Of a DNA stretch of 64,000 bases, positions 9,536-18,546 are shown one piece after another. The notes beneath the pieces are model-generated. The model was not told the DNA's origin, searched no databases, and saw nothing but the letters and a program-made list of their open reading frames with translations. The stretch spans positions 1-64,000 of the forward strand of contig CAILLK010000007.1 in the NCBI GenBank assembly GCA_903835005.1. The letters are read 5' to 3'. The stretch is from an uncultured Bacteroidota bacterium. GTDB lineage: Bacteria; Bacteroidota; Bacteroidia; Chitinophagales; Chitinophagaceae. Both the position numbers and the translations under genes were made by a program. Numbering within the stretch: position 1 is the first letter of the stretch; the number at the start of each line of letters is the position of its first letter.

Positions 9536-11224
9536 TTATTCCCTGTTTTCCAGCCTTTCCTTCACATAAGACATAAACCGGTTGAGCCGGTAATACTTCC
9601 TGTCTTTTTCTTCTTTTGCTATTATTATTTTTAAGTATTGAGGGGTATAGTTTTTCTCAACAAGGGCATACAATTCAGGAAAACAGTCGTCATCTTTCTT
9701 GTCTCTCTCAATGTCAATCCAGAATGTATCGTCATGTTTCCTTAACATCGTTTCAATCAGTTTTGCTTTATCAGTCAGAATCATCTTTTCGAAATAAGGA
9801 GTTATAATACTATAGCTGGCGCGCGAGTCAATGTATTCAATCATCTTCTTATAGTTCTTTTCGTAGTCCATCAACCTGAAGCAAAAAACAGTTGCTGCTG
9901 TATTCCGGCTGTTTGACGCATTGCTCGCTCTTGATAGCATTTTAGTGCGCCATTTCTTTCGTTCTTCCTCCGGCATACCGCTGGCTATTATCAGGTAATC
10001 ATCAAAATCATAGGTAAAAGGAAAGAGTACTGCCAGTATTTCCGCCAGCTTTGCTTCGTCATTGGTAAGCGTATAAATTTCTTTCAGCTGCTCCCAATAG
10101 ATTACATTATAATCAGTCTTGTAATTAGACATGATCTGCGCACGGCAATACTTTTCAGCAATTTCGAAATGATGATTTTTTATCAGCAGCTGAATCAGTT
10201 TCAGGTTGTAGTCATTATCATATGGTATTGGTTTGAACAGGTTATAGTACCGGCTAAAAAGATCATTGGCTTCAACCATCTGGAAGATCATTTTTGTATA
10301 AGTATGGGCATTACCCCTGCTCTCTGGCAGGGCATCTCCATATTGTTTTACCAGTAATTCTGTTATTTTCTCCTTCCGTGCAAATTCGCTGATGGCTGCA
10401 ATATTATTCAGGTGAACCAGGTAGTGCGATCTGAAACCACCCTGGTCTCTGATCAGGTACCTGATAAAATACCTGATTGCTTTTTCCCAGCTTTCTTCTA
10501 TCTGCAGGTTATTGATTGCTTCTGCCGAACGCTGCAGCAATCCCTCCACAAATTTTGAGAGCTTATTGCTGGTAGTTTCAATTTTGTACTGAAGCGATAT
10601 GATGTCCTCCAGCATGGTATGAAAATTCAGGAATGAGCCTTCATCCGTCACATTTGCCTGGTATTGCTCCACCACAGTCCTGAGCATTTCGGTCCACAAT
10701 TCAGTTAGCCGTTTAAGCTGAATGGCCTCTGCTGTTTTCCGGTTGCCCAACACAACTTTTATTGCTTCGGCAACCAGTTTTTTTACATCTTCAGGCGTGT
10801 ATAGCTGCCTGATGGTAGAGAAATAGTGAATAAACGATAGCTCCAGGTCCTTGTTTTTATGCAGCAGGTTGCGCACCCACTCTTTCAGGTCTGTTGCCTC
10901 AACCTGGTCCAGCAGTATCTCTGTTTTGTTTTCCTTCTTTTTGGCTTTTACGGGGGCTTTCACTTTTTTACCCCTGGCAATATGCATCAGTAATGAAGCT
11001 TTATGCCTGCAAAAAGTATGGCCGTTTTTACAGTCGCAGGTATGCGTGCTGAGTTCATTTCCCGTGAAATTCAATACCACATCATAGCTGTCATTACCAT
11101 CATCCACATAGGCCACAAAATGCCCTTTCTCCGTTTCATCACATTCGCGCACCTTATTTTTTTCTGCCAGAGCCATCAACTCTTTTGGCAACACGTCAGC
11201 GTAATCTTTCAGCGTTATTGTCAT
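9536..11224 (-). CDS. SWIM zinc-finger domain protein
   Basis: A 562-residue, probably cytoplasmic protein. The SWIM zinc finger is plain near the N-terminus: CDCKNGHTFCRHKASLLMHI (about residues 65-84) gives the CxC...CxH ligands. A basic stretch (KKVKAPVKAKKKE) follows, and the remaining ~450 residues are largely helical with no motif I know; they may form TPR-like helical repeats. SWIM fingers bind DNA or proteins. In bacteria, SWIM proteins are often encoded beside SNF2 helicases or MoxR/VWA gene sets, but none is present here, so the partner is unknown. It appears monocistronic between two plus-strand genes. Confidence 0.8.
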   Translation of the reverse strand: MTITLKDYADVLPKELMALAEKNKVRECDETEKGHFVAYVDDGNDSYDVVLNFTGNELSTHTCDCKNGHTFCRHKASLLMHIARGKKVKAPVKAKKKENKTEILLDQVEATDLKEWVRNLLHKNKDLELSFIHYFSTIRQLYTPEDVKKLVAEAIKVVLGNRKTAEAIQLKRLTELWTEMLRTVVEQYQANVTDEGSFLNFHTMLEDIISLQYKIETTSNKLSKFVEGLLQRSAEAINNLQIEESWEKAIRYFIRYLIRDQGGFRSHYLVHLNNIAAISEFARKEKITELLVKQYGDALPESRGNAHTYTKMIFQMVEANDLFSRYYNLFKPIPYDNDYNLKLIQLLIKNHHFEIAEKYCRAQIMSNYKTDYNVIYWEQLKEIYTLTNDEAKLAEILAVLFPFTYDFDDYLIIASGMPEEERKKWRTKMLSRASNASNSRNTAATVFCFRLMDYEKNYKKMIEYIDSRASYSIITPYFEKMILTDKAKLIETMLRKHDDTFWIDIERDKKDDDCFPELYALVEKNYTPQYLKIIIAKEEKDRKYYRLNRFMSYVKERLENRE

Positions 11225-11427
11225 AATTATTATTGCAATTGCACAATCGTATTCCGCAAAATTGAAAAATCTTTATGATAAACAAATTAAAAACCAATAA
11301 TAACGTATAAGAGAATATAAAAGTTTATGCTGCGGATAAGGAATGATATTTCAAAATCGTATCAATTTATCGAAAAATCATCAGATCTATTGGGCAATCA
11401 ATAGATATTCCTGATAAAAATTGCCAA

Positions 11428-11457
11428 TTGCCGGATAACAATTTTCATGTATTTTTG
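11428..11457 (+). promoter_or_regulatory. Bacteroidota promoter (TTG-N19-TATTTTTG)
   Basis: A TTG at 11428-11430 is followed, after 19 bp, by TATTTTTG at 11450-11457. This matches the -33/-7 promoter of Bacteroidota primary sigma factors in both boxes and spacing. It would give a leader of about 60 nt for the PNGase F-like gene starting at 11524, and it argues against longer in-frame starts upstream. Confidence 0.6.
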
Positions 11458-11523
11458 CCGGTTCAATATAGATTGGGCCGCTTGAATTACTCCGGTAGCC
11501 AGAAGAAAAAAAATAGCCAGAGA

Positions 11524-13554
11524 ATGAAATACATACTGAATGCATCGTTGTTCTTAATTCTTTTTTGCTGCACAGCAACTTCTTTTGCCAATCCAGGCGA
11601 TACCACTGTTGTATTAACCAGCCCGGTTCTGAATGCCGATAACAGTACCAGTTTTGATACTTTGATCGTATTGCCAACAGCCAAAACTTACCGTAAGATT
11701 TACCTTGTGTATACGCTTAACTCCCATGCTTGTGCCTCTGGATCTACCTATTGCCATCAATGGGATTATATTGGCAACGTTACCCTGAAATCTCCTCACG
11801 GAGATACAGTGGAGCTGGCCCGTATTATTACTCCTTTCGCTACTTCGGGCTGGTCGCGTTTTCCGGCTCCTCCGGTCTGGTCTGAGGATTACATATTTGA
11901 TGTTACCGACTTTGCTCCATTATTGCAGGATAGTATCACTATCAACAGCGCCCTTGGTGTGGGCTCTCCGGGTTATGGTATCTATACGAAATTTATTTTT
12001 ATAGATGGAACCCCCGACCGAAATACCGTTGGCATTAAGCGGCTATATGCTCATGGTGGAACTTATGGCAACCCCGCAAATCCTATAGACAATAATTTCC
12101 CTGTGCTTAGTGAAACGGCTCCGGCAGGCACCGCCAGCGCTGACTTCCGTTTTATCGTCACCGGCCATGGTTCAGACGCAAACAATTGCTGTGAATTCGA
12201 TACTCATTACTACAACCTCTATCTGAATGGCAGCTCCATTTTGCAGCAATCCATATTCCGTTATTGCGGATTGGGCGAGTTGTCTCCGCAAGGAGGATCA
12301 TGGACGTTTAACCGGTCGAACTGGTGCCCTGGATCTTCTGTTCTTCCCTACTATGTTCCATTGCCCGGAATTACTGCCGGCACCACCTATACTATCAATG
12401 TAGGTTTTCAGACCTATACAGTTGCAAGTCCATACAGTGGCAATTATGATGCCAGCGCTTCAGTGGTTTATTATGGCGGTATCAATAAGAGCCGTGATGC
12501 ATCTATTGATGACATAATTGCACCTACTTCCAGTCAGCAGCATTTCCGGGAAAATCCTTCAGGTTTACCCATTATTCACCTTCATAATTCGGGCAGCACC
12601 CCCATCGACAGTGTAGCATTTCAGTACGGGGTAGTTGATTCTGCAATGCAAAGCAGCACCTGGGTAGGCACATTGGCTCCCCTGGCCGATACGGTTATTT
12701 CTTTGCCTGCTTCAGCAAGCGTTGCTTCTTTGTCTGCTGATTCACGTTCAGGATCTTTTCCGTTCATAATATATATTACGGGAGTTAATGGCACGCCCGA
12801 TGTAGATCAGACTAACGATACCATGAGATCGCAGTTTATTGCAGCGCCCAACTGGCCTGATAGCATTGTAATAAAAATGCTGACAAGCAATCTGTCGGCT
12901 GACAGTATAGACCTGAATGTGAATCCTGCCGATGCCAGTTGGTATATAACGGATATGAGTGGCGATACCGTTGTTTCCCGCGCCAATACCAGCTGCAGTA
13001 CCCTTTATTCCGATACTGTGGCTTTGCCTCATGGTGGCTACTATAACTTATACATTAGCACGCCGGCTAATTGTGTCGGCCTTCATAATTGGATATATGA
13101 CATTAATGTAACTGGCTATGCACCGGGCTATTTGCTGGTTAAAAAGATGAATGGCTCAAATATTCCGATGCACGGTTACACCTATACTTTAACTACCTTA
13201 ACAGGCGGACTTAAAAATGAAGGAGAGCACGATGATTTCGGTTGTGGCTTCTCGCAATATTTTTATATTTCCGGCCCTGTTTCTGCCGGAGTTCATAACC
13301 TGAAGTCGCCGTCATCTGTATCGGTTTACCCTAATCCTGCCAGCCAGGAAATAAATATTGAATTTGACAATACCGATACCCGCAACTCATCCGTAGATGT
13401 AATCAATGTGCTGGGCCAAACAGTATACAGTACCAAAGTAACCACTGAACATATGACTATCAACAGCAGATCATTTGCACCTGGCATTTATTCAATATTG
13501 TTTAAAACCGGTAGTGGCAGCAGTAATATTGGTAAGGTGGTTGTAGCTCATTAA
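11524..13554 (+). CDS. PNGase F-like T9SS secreted protein
   Basis: A 676-residue secreted protein. Residues 1-22 form a signal peptide (FLILFCCTATSFA). The following ~300 residues resemble the peptide-N-glycosidase F two-domain jelly-roll region: HACASGSTYCHQWDYIGNV, then LARIITPFATSGW and the EDYIFDVTDF strand. That fold removes N-glycans or binds ligands in related proteins, but I cannot confirm the catalytic acids. Middle Ig-like segments follow (about 370-470). The last ~75 residues (SVYPNPASQEINIEF through GKVVVAH) are a type A T9SS sorting domain, so it should be cell-surface or released. ATG 11524 is chosen for the clear signal peptide; a strong promoter-like pair lies upstream. Good call on class, moderate on enzymatic activity. 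Confidence 0.83.
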   Translation: MKYILNASLFLILFCCTATSFANPGDTTVVLTSPVLNADNSTSFDTLIVLPTAKTYRKIYLVYTLNSHACASGSTYCHQWDYIGNVTLKSPHGDTVELARIITPFATSGWSRFPAPPVWSEDYIFDVTDFAPLLQDSITINSALGVGSPGYGIYTKFIFIDGTPDRNTVGIKRLYAHGGTYGNPANPIDNNFPVLSETAPAGTASADFRFIVTGHGSDANNCCEFDTHYYNLYLNGSSILQQSIFRYCGLGELSPQGGSWTFNRSNWCPGSSVLPYYVPLPGITAGTTYTINVGFQTYTVASPYSGNYDASASVVYYGGINKSRDASIDDIIAPTSSQQHFRENPSGLPIIHLHNSGSTPIDSVAFQYGVVDSAMQSSTWVGTLAPLADTVISLPASASVASLSADSRSGSFPFIIYITGVNGTPDVDQTNDTMRSQFIAAPNWPDSIVIKMLTSNLSADSIDLNVNPADASWYITDMSGDTVVSRANTSCSTLYSDTVALPHGGYYNLYISTPANCVGLHNWIYDINVTGYAPGYLLVKKMNGSNIPMHGYTYTLTTLTGGLKNEGEHDDFGCGFSQYFYISGPVSAGVHNLKSPSSVSVYPNPASQEINIEFDNTDTRNSSVDVINVLGQTVYSTKVTTEHMTINSRSFAPGIYSILFKTGSGSSNIGKVVVAH

Positions 13555-14039
13555 GGATTGATAATTGCGACTCATAATCACTTGCCGATCTAAAATGTGT
13601 CCCTGTAAAATCTGCAACAGAATCAAAACTTTTCACAGAGAGGTTAGCGACATTGGTAAATTCATGATGTTCAGGTTGTGCCACAACTTGCATGACAAAG
13701 TTATTAAAAACGAAAAAATGTAATAATAGGCATGCCGTAATTTCCCAGGTTTTGGATTTATGCTCAGAAACAGGATTTGAGTAAAATTAAAAAATATAAT
13801 TATATATAGTGGCAGGGTGCGTTTTGATAACCGCAATTTTATTCAATGAAATGCGCCATGCTCTACAATGTTATTTTAATTGCGGACCTGCCGGACTTCA
13901 TGAACCAAAAATTGATAGTGCTTCTATTTATAACTCTAGTCAGAATTATGTAAACAATTAAAAGGATTTAATATCACATCTAAGTATAATTGGCTCAGCT
14001 TTGCATCGTGAAAATTCATTCACAAAAAACATAATTACA
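13555..14039. other. Gene-poor AT-rich spacer
   Basis: About 485 bp between the PNGase F-like gene and the small His-rich genes. I see no convincing gene. An ATG at 13846 opens a 35-codon frame (MKCAMLYNVILIADL...), but nothing supports it. AT-rich direct runs near 13790-13806 (TATAATTATATATAG) could be promoter material. No strong terminator hairpin was found after the PNGase F-like gene. Confidence 0.45.
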
Positions 14040-14111
14040 ATGCAGACTAACGCAGAAAATCCCGTAGAAGGTAAAGATGAGGTTAAACAGGTAAGTGCTG
14101 CAGATGAGTAA
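14040..14111 (+). CDS. 23-residue leader peptide overlapping the His-rich gene
   Basis: A short frame runs from ATG 14040 to the TAA at 14109-14111, encoding MQTNAENPVEGKDEVKQVSA plus ADE (23 residues, acidic and hydrophilic). Its end overlaps the next start in the sequence ATGAGTAA (14104-14111), which would allow translational coupling by re-initiation. It has no signal peptide or membrane segment. It could be a real micro-protein, or a leader that couples translation of the His-rich protein. Support rests only on the overlap and the reasonable composition, so confidence is modest. Confidence 0.42.
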   Translation: MQTNAENPVEGKDEVKQVSAADE

Positions 14112-14325
14112 AAACATTGAAAGCCACAGGCAGGCAGCAAGTCATCATCAGGAAGCTGCACGGCATCATCTGGAGGCCGCAAAGCATCATGAAGCAGGCA
14201 ACCATGATAAGGCATATGAGAGTACGCTGCTGGCTCACGGGCATTCCTTAATAGCCGGTGAGTTTCAGAATAATGATGCAAAACATCATGCACAGACGCT
14301 CAGGCAAACCAGCTATCATCATTAA
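14104..14325 (+). CDS. Small His-rich protein with helical HH repeats
   Basis: A 73-residue protein with an unusual number of His residues, mostly as HH pairs on a heptad-like spacing: RQAASHHQEAARHHLEAAKH (residues about 9-28), then AKHHEAGNHDKAYES. It ends QTSYHH. The pattern predicts one or two amphipathic helices lined with histidines, suited to metal binding or buffering. Similar small His/Ala-rich proteins occur in Bacteroidota and Proteobacteria as uncharacterised stress-type proteins (from memory). No signal peptide, so cytoplasmic. ATG 14104 is preferred over GTG 14095. The high His content is real coding signal on this strand; the antisense frame is not. A short hairpin follows the stop. 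Confidence 0.75.
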   Translation: MSKNIESHRQAASHHQEAARHHLEAAKHHEAGNHDKAYESTLLAHGHSLIAGEFQNNDAKHHAQTLRQTSYHH

Positions 14326-14330
14326 AGTAA

Positions 14331-14350
14331 GCTGATTCTTTTTTATCAGC
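14331..14350 (+). terminator. Possible weak terminator after the His-rich gene
   Basis: GCTGAT (14331-14336) and ATCAGC (14345-14350) pair across an 8-nt T-rich loop, just after the stop at 14325. The stem is only 6 bp and lacks a downstream T tract, so it is a weak candidate. Confidence 0.28.
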
Positions 14351-14572
14351 AGTATTTATGTTCCGGCGCTTGTATTGGCGGCAGGGAATGGTATTTTGCA
14401 AATTTTCCTAATTCTTCCCGCATTTGGTTGTCAGGCACTTCTCATATAACCCGTTGGGCCGTTATTATCCTGCATTGTTTTACCAGATTTGAATAACACA
14501 CTTGGTGTATTTGTTGGAATCAGTTAACTGAACCATTTTTGGGCAATAGAATTGATAAAATTCAAATGTTTT

Positions 14573-14603
14573 TTTGTTGATATTCCGCCCATATGTAACT
14601 TTG
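14573..14603 (+). promoter_or_regulatory. Bacteroidota promoter (TTTG-N19-TAACTTTG)
   Basis: TTTG at 14573-14576 and TAACTTTG at 14596-14603 are separated by 19 bp and match the Bacteroidota -33/-7 consensus fully. The element lies 30 bp before the ATG at 14633 of the FG-GAP repeat protein and fixes that start over the longer upstream frame. Confidence 0.65.
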
Positions 14604-14632
14604 CATCTTGTTACCAAACCTATTATTTAAAG

Positions 14633-16741
14633 ATGAATATTAAACACTGTTTTCGGTTGATTGCAGCATCTGTTTTCTTTGGATTTACTGCCGCCCATGC
14701 CCAGTTGCCCACAATAACCGGTATAAGCCCTATGAGCAGTGATACTGGTATCGCGGTTGTTATTACAGGCAGCAATTTCAACACTACCCCCGATAGCAAT
14801 ATTGTTTATTTTGGCGCCACAAGAGCCAATGTCGTGGCTGCTACAACTACTGTATTGAATGTAACTGTGCCATCTGAGGCAACCTTTGCATTGGTTAGCG
14901 TCAATAATCTCACTTCGGGCCTTGCCGGTTTTTCTGACTTGCCTTTCCTGCCCGCCTATAACAACAGCGGATATGTGGTTGCAGGTATTAATTTCAGCCA
15001 GCGTTTTCATCTTGCCGCATCGCTCGATGCTTATGAAGTGGCTATTGGCGATCTGGATGGAGACGGGAATGCGGATATTGTTACTGCCAATGAAGGGATA
15101 AGGGTATACCATAATATTTCAACTGGGTTTATTTCGCTCGCTGCTTTTTTGCCCGATGATTTTTCCACCTACTACCCGCGTGGCCTTGCACTGGCAGATA
15201 TGGATGGAGATGGAAAGCTTGATGTAATTTATACCAATCCTGCCCTTTATACTGCCCGTATCATGCGCAATACAAGCTCATCTGGTACCATTAACTTATC
15301 AGGCGGTTACACCTTTTCATTGAATAATATTCCTCAGCGTATTGCAGTCGGTGATATTGATGGGGATGGGTTACCCGATGTTGCTATCATCTATAACAGT
15401 ACCGATACCGTTTCCGTTTATCGCAATACAAGTACTCCTGGCTCATTAAGTTTCGGGCCCAGGATAAACCTGGTAGCCCCTGCTTCCCCATCTGGCATCA
15501 CTATAGGCGATATTGACGGTGATGGTAAACCGGAAATTGTTGTAACCAGCACAGGCACAAGCCTGGTTTCTGTTTTCCCCAACATTTCCGTAACAGGCGC
15601 CATAACCACAGGCTCGTTTGCTACCCGCATGGATCTTACTGTCGGCACATCGCCCCTGAGAGTAGCTATTGCAGATATGGATGGTGATGGAAAGGCCGAT
15701 CTGGTGGTTAGTAACAATGGCAGTAATAATTTGTCTGTTCTGCAAGGTACAAGTACTCCAGGCGCTATTTCGTTCGCATCCCCTGTTACACTTACTTCTG
15801 GCACAGCGCCGGTTAATCTGGCCCTGGGAGATATTAACGGCGATGGCAAACCTGATATTGTTTGTACCAATAATGGTTCCAATACCGTTTCGGCATTCCG
15901 GAATACCAGTATTCCCGGCACTGTTTCATTTGCCCCTAAAGCCGATTTCCCAACCGACAGAGGCCCGTATGCTGTTGCTCTTGGCGATGTAAATGTAGAC
16001 GGGATGCCAGATATAGTGGTTACTACTACAGATACCAATACGATATGTATACTCAGAAACAACCCGGTAAACGGAATCTCCGGACCTAATCATATTTGTG
16101 CCGGAAGTTCATTATCGCTCAGCGAAACCTTTCCGGGTGGCACCTGGAACAGCAGTAATTCAGCAATTGCAACAGTAGGGGCCGGAACCGGCTACCTTAC
16201 AGGTATATCAAAAGGCACCGCTGTTATCAGTTATTCAGTTAATGGCATCGTTGCACTGGATACAGTAAAAGTGGACACACTACCTGTTCCGGTTATAGTC
16301 CTTACTGGAAATGTTTTGAGTACCACCGTACCCTTCCCGTCCTACCAATGGTATTATGCCACTGGCGCACTTTCCGGAGCCACCAATGCCACCTATACTA
16401 TTGGGTTCAATAACGCGTTCTTCGATGTAGTTGTGACTGATGGTAACGGCTGCTCAAATACCAGCAACTTTATATATTTTACAGCCGTTCAGAATATTAC
16501 TCAAACCGCTGCAGATATCAAAGTGTTTCCTGATCCGGCATCTTCTGTTGTAAATATTGAATCTCCGGTTGAGGTGAACCTGACTCTGACTTCTCTTGAT
16601 GGAAGGGTTTTGATCAGCAAAAAGAGTGCAAAGGAAATAGATATAAGCCAATTGCCTCCCGGTGAATACCTGCTGAATATTTATGATTCAGATTCCCAAT
16701 TAAAGGTGAAAACAGCAGAGGTGGTTAAAGTTGGCAATTAA
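14633..16741 (+). CDS. T9SS cargo protein with IPT/TIG and FG-GAP (VCBS) repeats
   Basis: A 702-residue secreted surface protein. The signal peptide covers about 1-24 (ending AAHAQ). Residues about 25-110 are an IPT/TIG Ig-like domain (ITGISPMSSDTGIAVVITGS). Residues about 115-480 contain seven or so FG-GAP/VCBS repeats with Ca-binding loops such as GDLDGDGNADIV, ADMDGDGKLDVI and GDINGDGKPDIV, giving an integrin-like beta-propeller. Ig-like domains follow (about 485-615), close in sequence style to one in the NHL protein at 43989-45911. The final ~75 residues (KVFPDPASSVVNIES onward) are a type A T9SS sorting domain. Likely an adhesin or sugar-binding surface protein. It converges with mgtE. 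Confidence 0.85.
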   Translation: MNIKHCFRLIAASVFFGFTAAHAQLPTITGISPMSSDTGIAVVITGSNFNTTPDSNIVYFGATRANVVAATTTVLNVTVPSEATFALVSVNNLTSGLAGFSDLPFLPAYNNSGYVVAGINFSQRFHLAASLDAYEVAIGDLDGDGNADIVTANEGIRVYHNISTGFISLAAFLPDDFSTYYPRGLALADMDGDGKLDVIYTNPALYTARIMRNTSSSGTINLSGGYTFSLNNIPQRIAVGDIDGDGLPDVAIIYNSTDTVSVYRNTSTPGSLSFGPRINLVAPASPSGITIGDIDGDGKPEIVVTSTGTSLVSVFPNISVTGAITTGSFATRMDLTVGTSPLRVAIADMDGDGKADLVVSNNGSNNLSVLQGTSTPGAISFASPVTLTSGTAPVNLALGDINGDGKPDIVCTNNGSNTVSAFRNTSIPGTVSFAPKADFPTDRGPYAVALGDVNVDGMPDIVVTTTDTNTICILRNNPVNGISGPNHICAGSSLSLSETFPGGTWNSSNSAIATVGAGTGYLTGISKGTAVISYSVNGIVALDTVKVDTLPVPVIVLTGNVLSTTVPFPSYQWYYATGALSGATNATYTIGFNNAFFDVVVTDGNGCSNTSNFIYFTAVQNITQTAADIKVFPDPASSVVNIESPVEVNLTLTSLDGRVLISKKSAKEIDISQLPPGEYLLNIYDSDSQLKVKTAEVVKVGN

Positions 16742-16842
16742 AGTCAAAACCCGGTTATTAAGTTTCTTCAGAGCGCCTCCATAACTGATAATGAACGAAT
16801 AGAGCTATTTCTGTTACATTTCCCAATGTATTCAGGCCGCCA

Positions 16843-18258
16843 TTATATATGCAGCACCATAGCAGCAACAGTAAAGTAAATGATAAGTCCCGTTACATCC
16901 ACAAGTGTAGCTACAAATGGGGCCGAAGATGTTGCCGGGTCCAGTTTCAGCCGCTTCAGTACCATAGGTATCATTGATCCGCTCAGTGTGCCCCACATCA
17001 CTATCCCTATTAGAGAGAAAGATACCGTAAGTCCTACCAGTATCCAGCTGCCGGGCGCACCTCCAATGGGTGTATGTCCCCCGCTCTGTGTTATGGAATG
17101 GATATTGTAATTCCATATGCCTATTTGCTGCCATAAGGCGATACGTATAAAACCAATGGAACCTAATATAAGACCAAGTGTAAGGCCGGAAAATATTTCC
17201 CGCCGCATCACATACCACCAGTCGCGAACCGAAAGTTCCTTGAGTGCCATAGCACGTATAATGAGCGTTGCCGCCTGCGAGCCGCTGTTGCCGCCGCTGC
17301 TCATTATCAGCGGCACAAACATCGTCAGCACAAGTACCTTATCCAGTTCATTCTGGAAATGCTGCATGGCAGTAGCCGTAAGCATCTCACTCAGGAAGAG
17401 GATAATGAGCCAGCCGGCCCGTTTCTGTATCATGGTGAAGAATCCAGTCTTCACATACGGCAGGTCCAGCGATTCAAGTCCCCCGAACTGTTGCATTTCC
17501 TTGGTGTCTTTTTCTTCCGCCTCGTCTATTACATCATCAATGGTTACCACCCCCATTACCACATTGTTACTGTTCGTTACAGGCAGCGCCACACGGTCAT
17601 ACTCCTTGAATTTCTGTATGGCGTCTTCTATACTGTCCTGTATGTCCAGTTTCACGTAGAAGCCATCCATGATGTCTTCAATAGTCTTGGTATACTCATT
17701 CAGTACCAGTCTTCGAATAGGTATGTCATCCACAAGCTTGCCGGTATTGTCTACCACAAAGATCACATTCGCGGCAGGGGTATCGGTATAAAACCGGCGC
17801 AGATGCTCTACTGCCTGGCCTATGGTCCACTCCTTCCGCACTGTTGTAAAGTTGGTATTGATCAGCCGCGCCACACTGTTTTCCGGGTACCCCAGCAGGT
17901 CGTAGGTAGCCAGCCTGTTTTTGTCATTGAGCAGGTTCAGGTATTGCGTTACCTCCAGCCCGTCCAGCGTATCAAAAAAGGCAATCCGGTCATTTGATGC
18001 CAGGTTATTGAGGATATTGGATACTTTGGGTCGTGGTAATTCTTCTATAATACCCTGCTGCAGGACATGGTCAAGAAATGAGAATATTTTTATCTGAACA
18101 TTTTCCGGCAGGGCCAGGAAAGTATTGATGGCATAATCCTCAGGTAGTGTACCCAATAGTTTGGATACCTCAGCCGGATAATCCTCATCCTTGCTGTGGT
18201 GCAGCAGTTCGCTGAGGTCTCCCTCCAGAATTTTCTCCTTCAGATCCTGTACCAGCAT
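16843..18258 (-). CDS. mgtE: Magnesium transporter MgtE
   Basis: A 471-residue MgtE family channel for Mg2+ (also Co2+). The order fits the family: a superhelical MgtE N domain (about 25-130, with PENVQIKIFSFLD), two CBS domains (about 140-255) that sense Mg2+, then five membrane helices from about residue 285. The pore region has the family signature PLIMSSGGNSGSQAATLI. The C-terminus ends on the last helix. ATG 18258 is used; a GTG two codons earlier (18264) is the alternative. A TTG-N18-TACCTTTG promoter lies about 80 bp upstream. No Mg2+ riboswitch is recognisable in that leader. Monocistronic. Confidence 0.95.
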   Translation of the reverse strand: MLVQDLKEKILEGDLSELLHHSKDEDYPAEVSKLLGTLPEDYAINTFLALPENVQIKIFSFLDHVLQQGIIEELPRPKVSNILNNLASNDRIAFFDTLDGLEVTQYLNLLNDKNRLATYDLLGYPENSVARLINTNFTTVRKEWTIGQAVEHLRRFYTDTPAANVIFVVDNTGKLVDDIPIRRLVLNEYTKTIEDIMDGFYVKLDIQDSIEDAIQKFKEYDRVALPVTNSNNVVMGVVTIDDVIDEAEEKDTKEMQQFGGLESLDLPYVKTGFFTMIQKRAGWLIILFLSEMLTATAMQHFQNELDKVLVLTMFVPLIMSSGGNSGSQAATLIIRAMALKELSVRDWWYVMRREIFSGLTLGLILGSIGFIRIALWQQIGIWNYNIHSITQSGGHTPIGGAPGSWILVGLTVSFSLIGIVMWGTLSGSMIPMVLKRLKLDPATSSAPFVATLVDVTGLIIYFTVAAMVLHI

Positions 18259-18340
18259 TGCCACTCATCTTTTAGAGATTTAAAATCAGGTTTGAACCTT
18301 TCTGAAAAACAGGAAAATGTATTTGTTCCCGAAAGGTCTG

Positions 18341-18369
18341 CAAAGGTAATTTTATTTCTTTTTAACCAA
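18341..18369 (-). promoter_or_regulatory. Promoter of mgtE (TTG-N18-TACCTTTG)
   Basis: On the minus strand, TTG (18369-18367) is followed after 18 bp by TACCTTTG (18348-18341). This is a good match to the Bacteroidota -33/-7 promoter, roughly 80 bp before the mgtE start. Confidence 0.55.
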
Positions 18370-18546
18370 TCAAAATTATTTATAGAGATTGCGGGTTTTC
18401 TTATTAATAAATTATTAAGAAGACTTCAATGCCATTAATATTAATAAAATCGATGGCTTATATAGCTGCGGGTTAAAAGTTAATGCCAATAACCCTATCA
18501 GTTTCAGTTAATGCCTCATTTTACAAGTATTACCTACCTTTACATT

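Noticed and set aside
13846-13953. 35-codon frame MKCAMLYNVILIADL...
   Set aside because: No conserved feature, no promoter at proper spacing and no coupling to a neighbour.
13958-14293. 111-codon minus-strand frame with many His/Leu/Pro residues
   Set aside because: It is the antisense of the His-rich gene; its composition comes from the HH codons on the plus strand.
18420-18546. Cobalamin riboswitch before metH
   Set aside because: The gap is short and shows no B12-box-like sequence.
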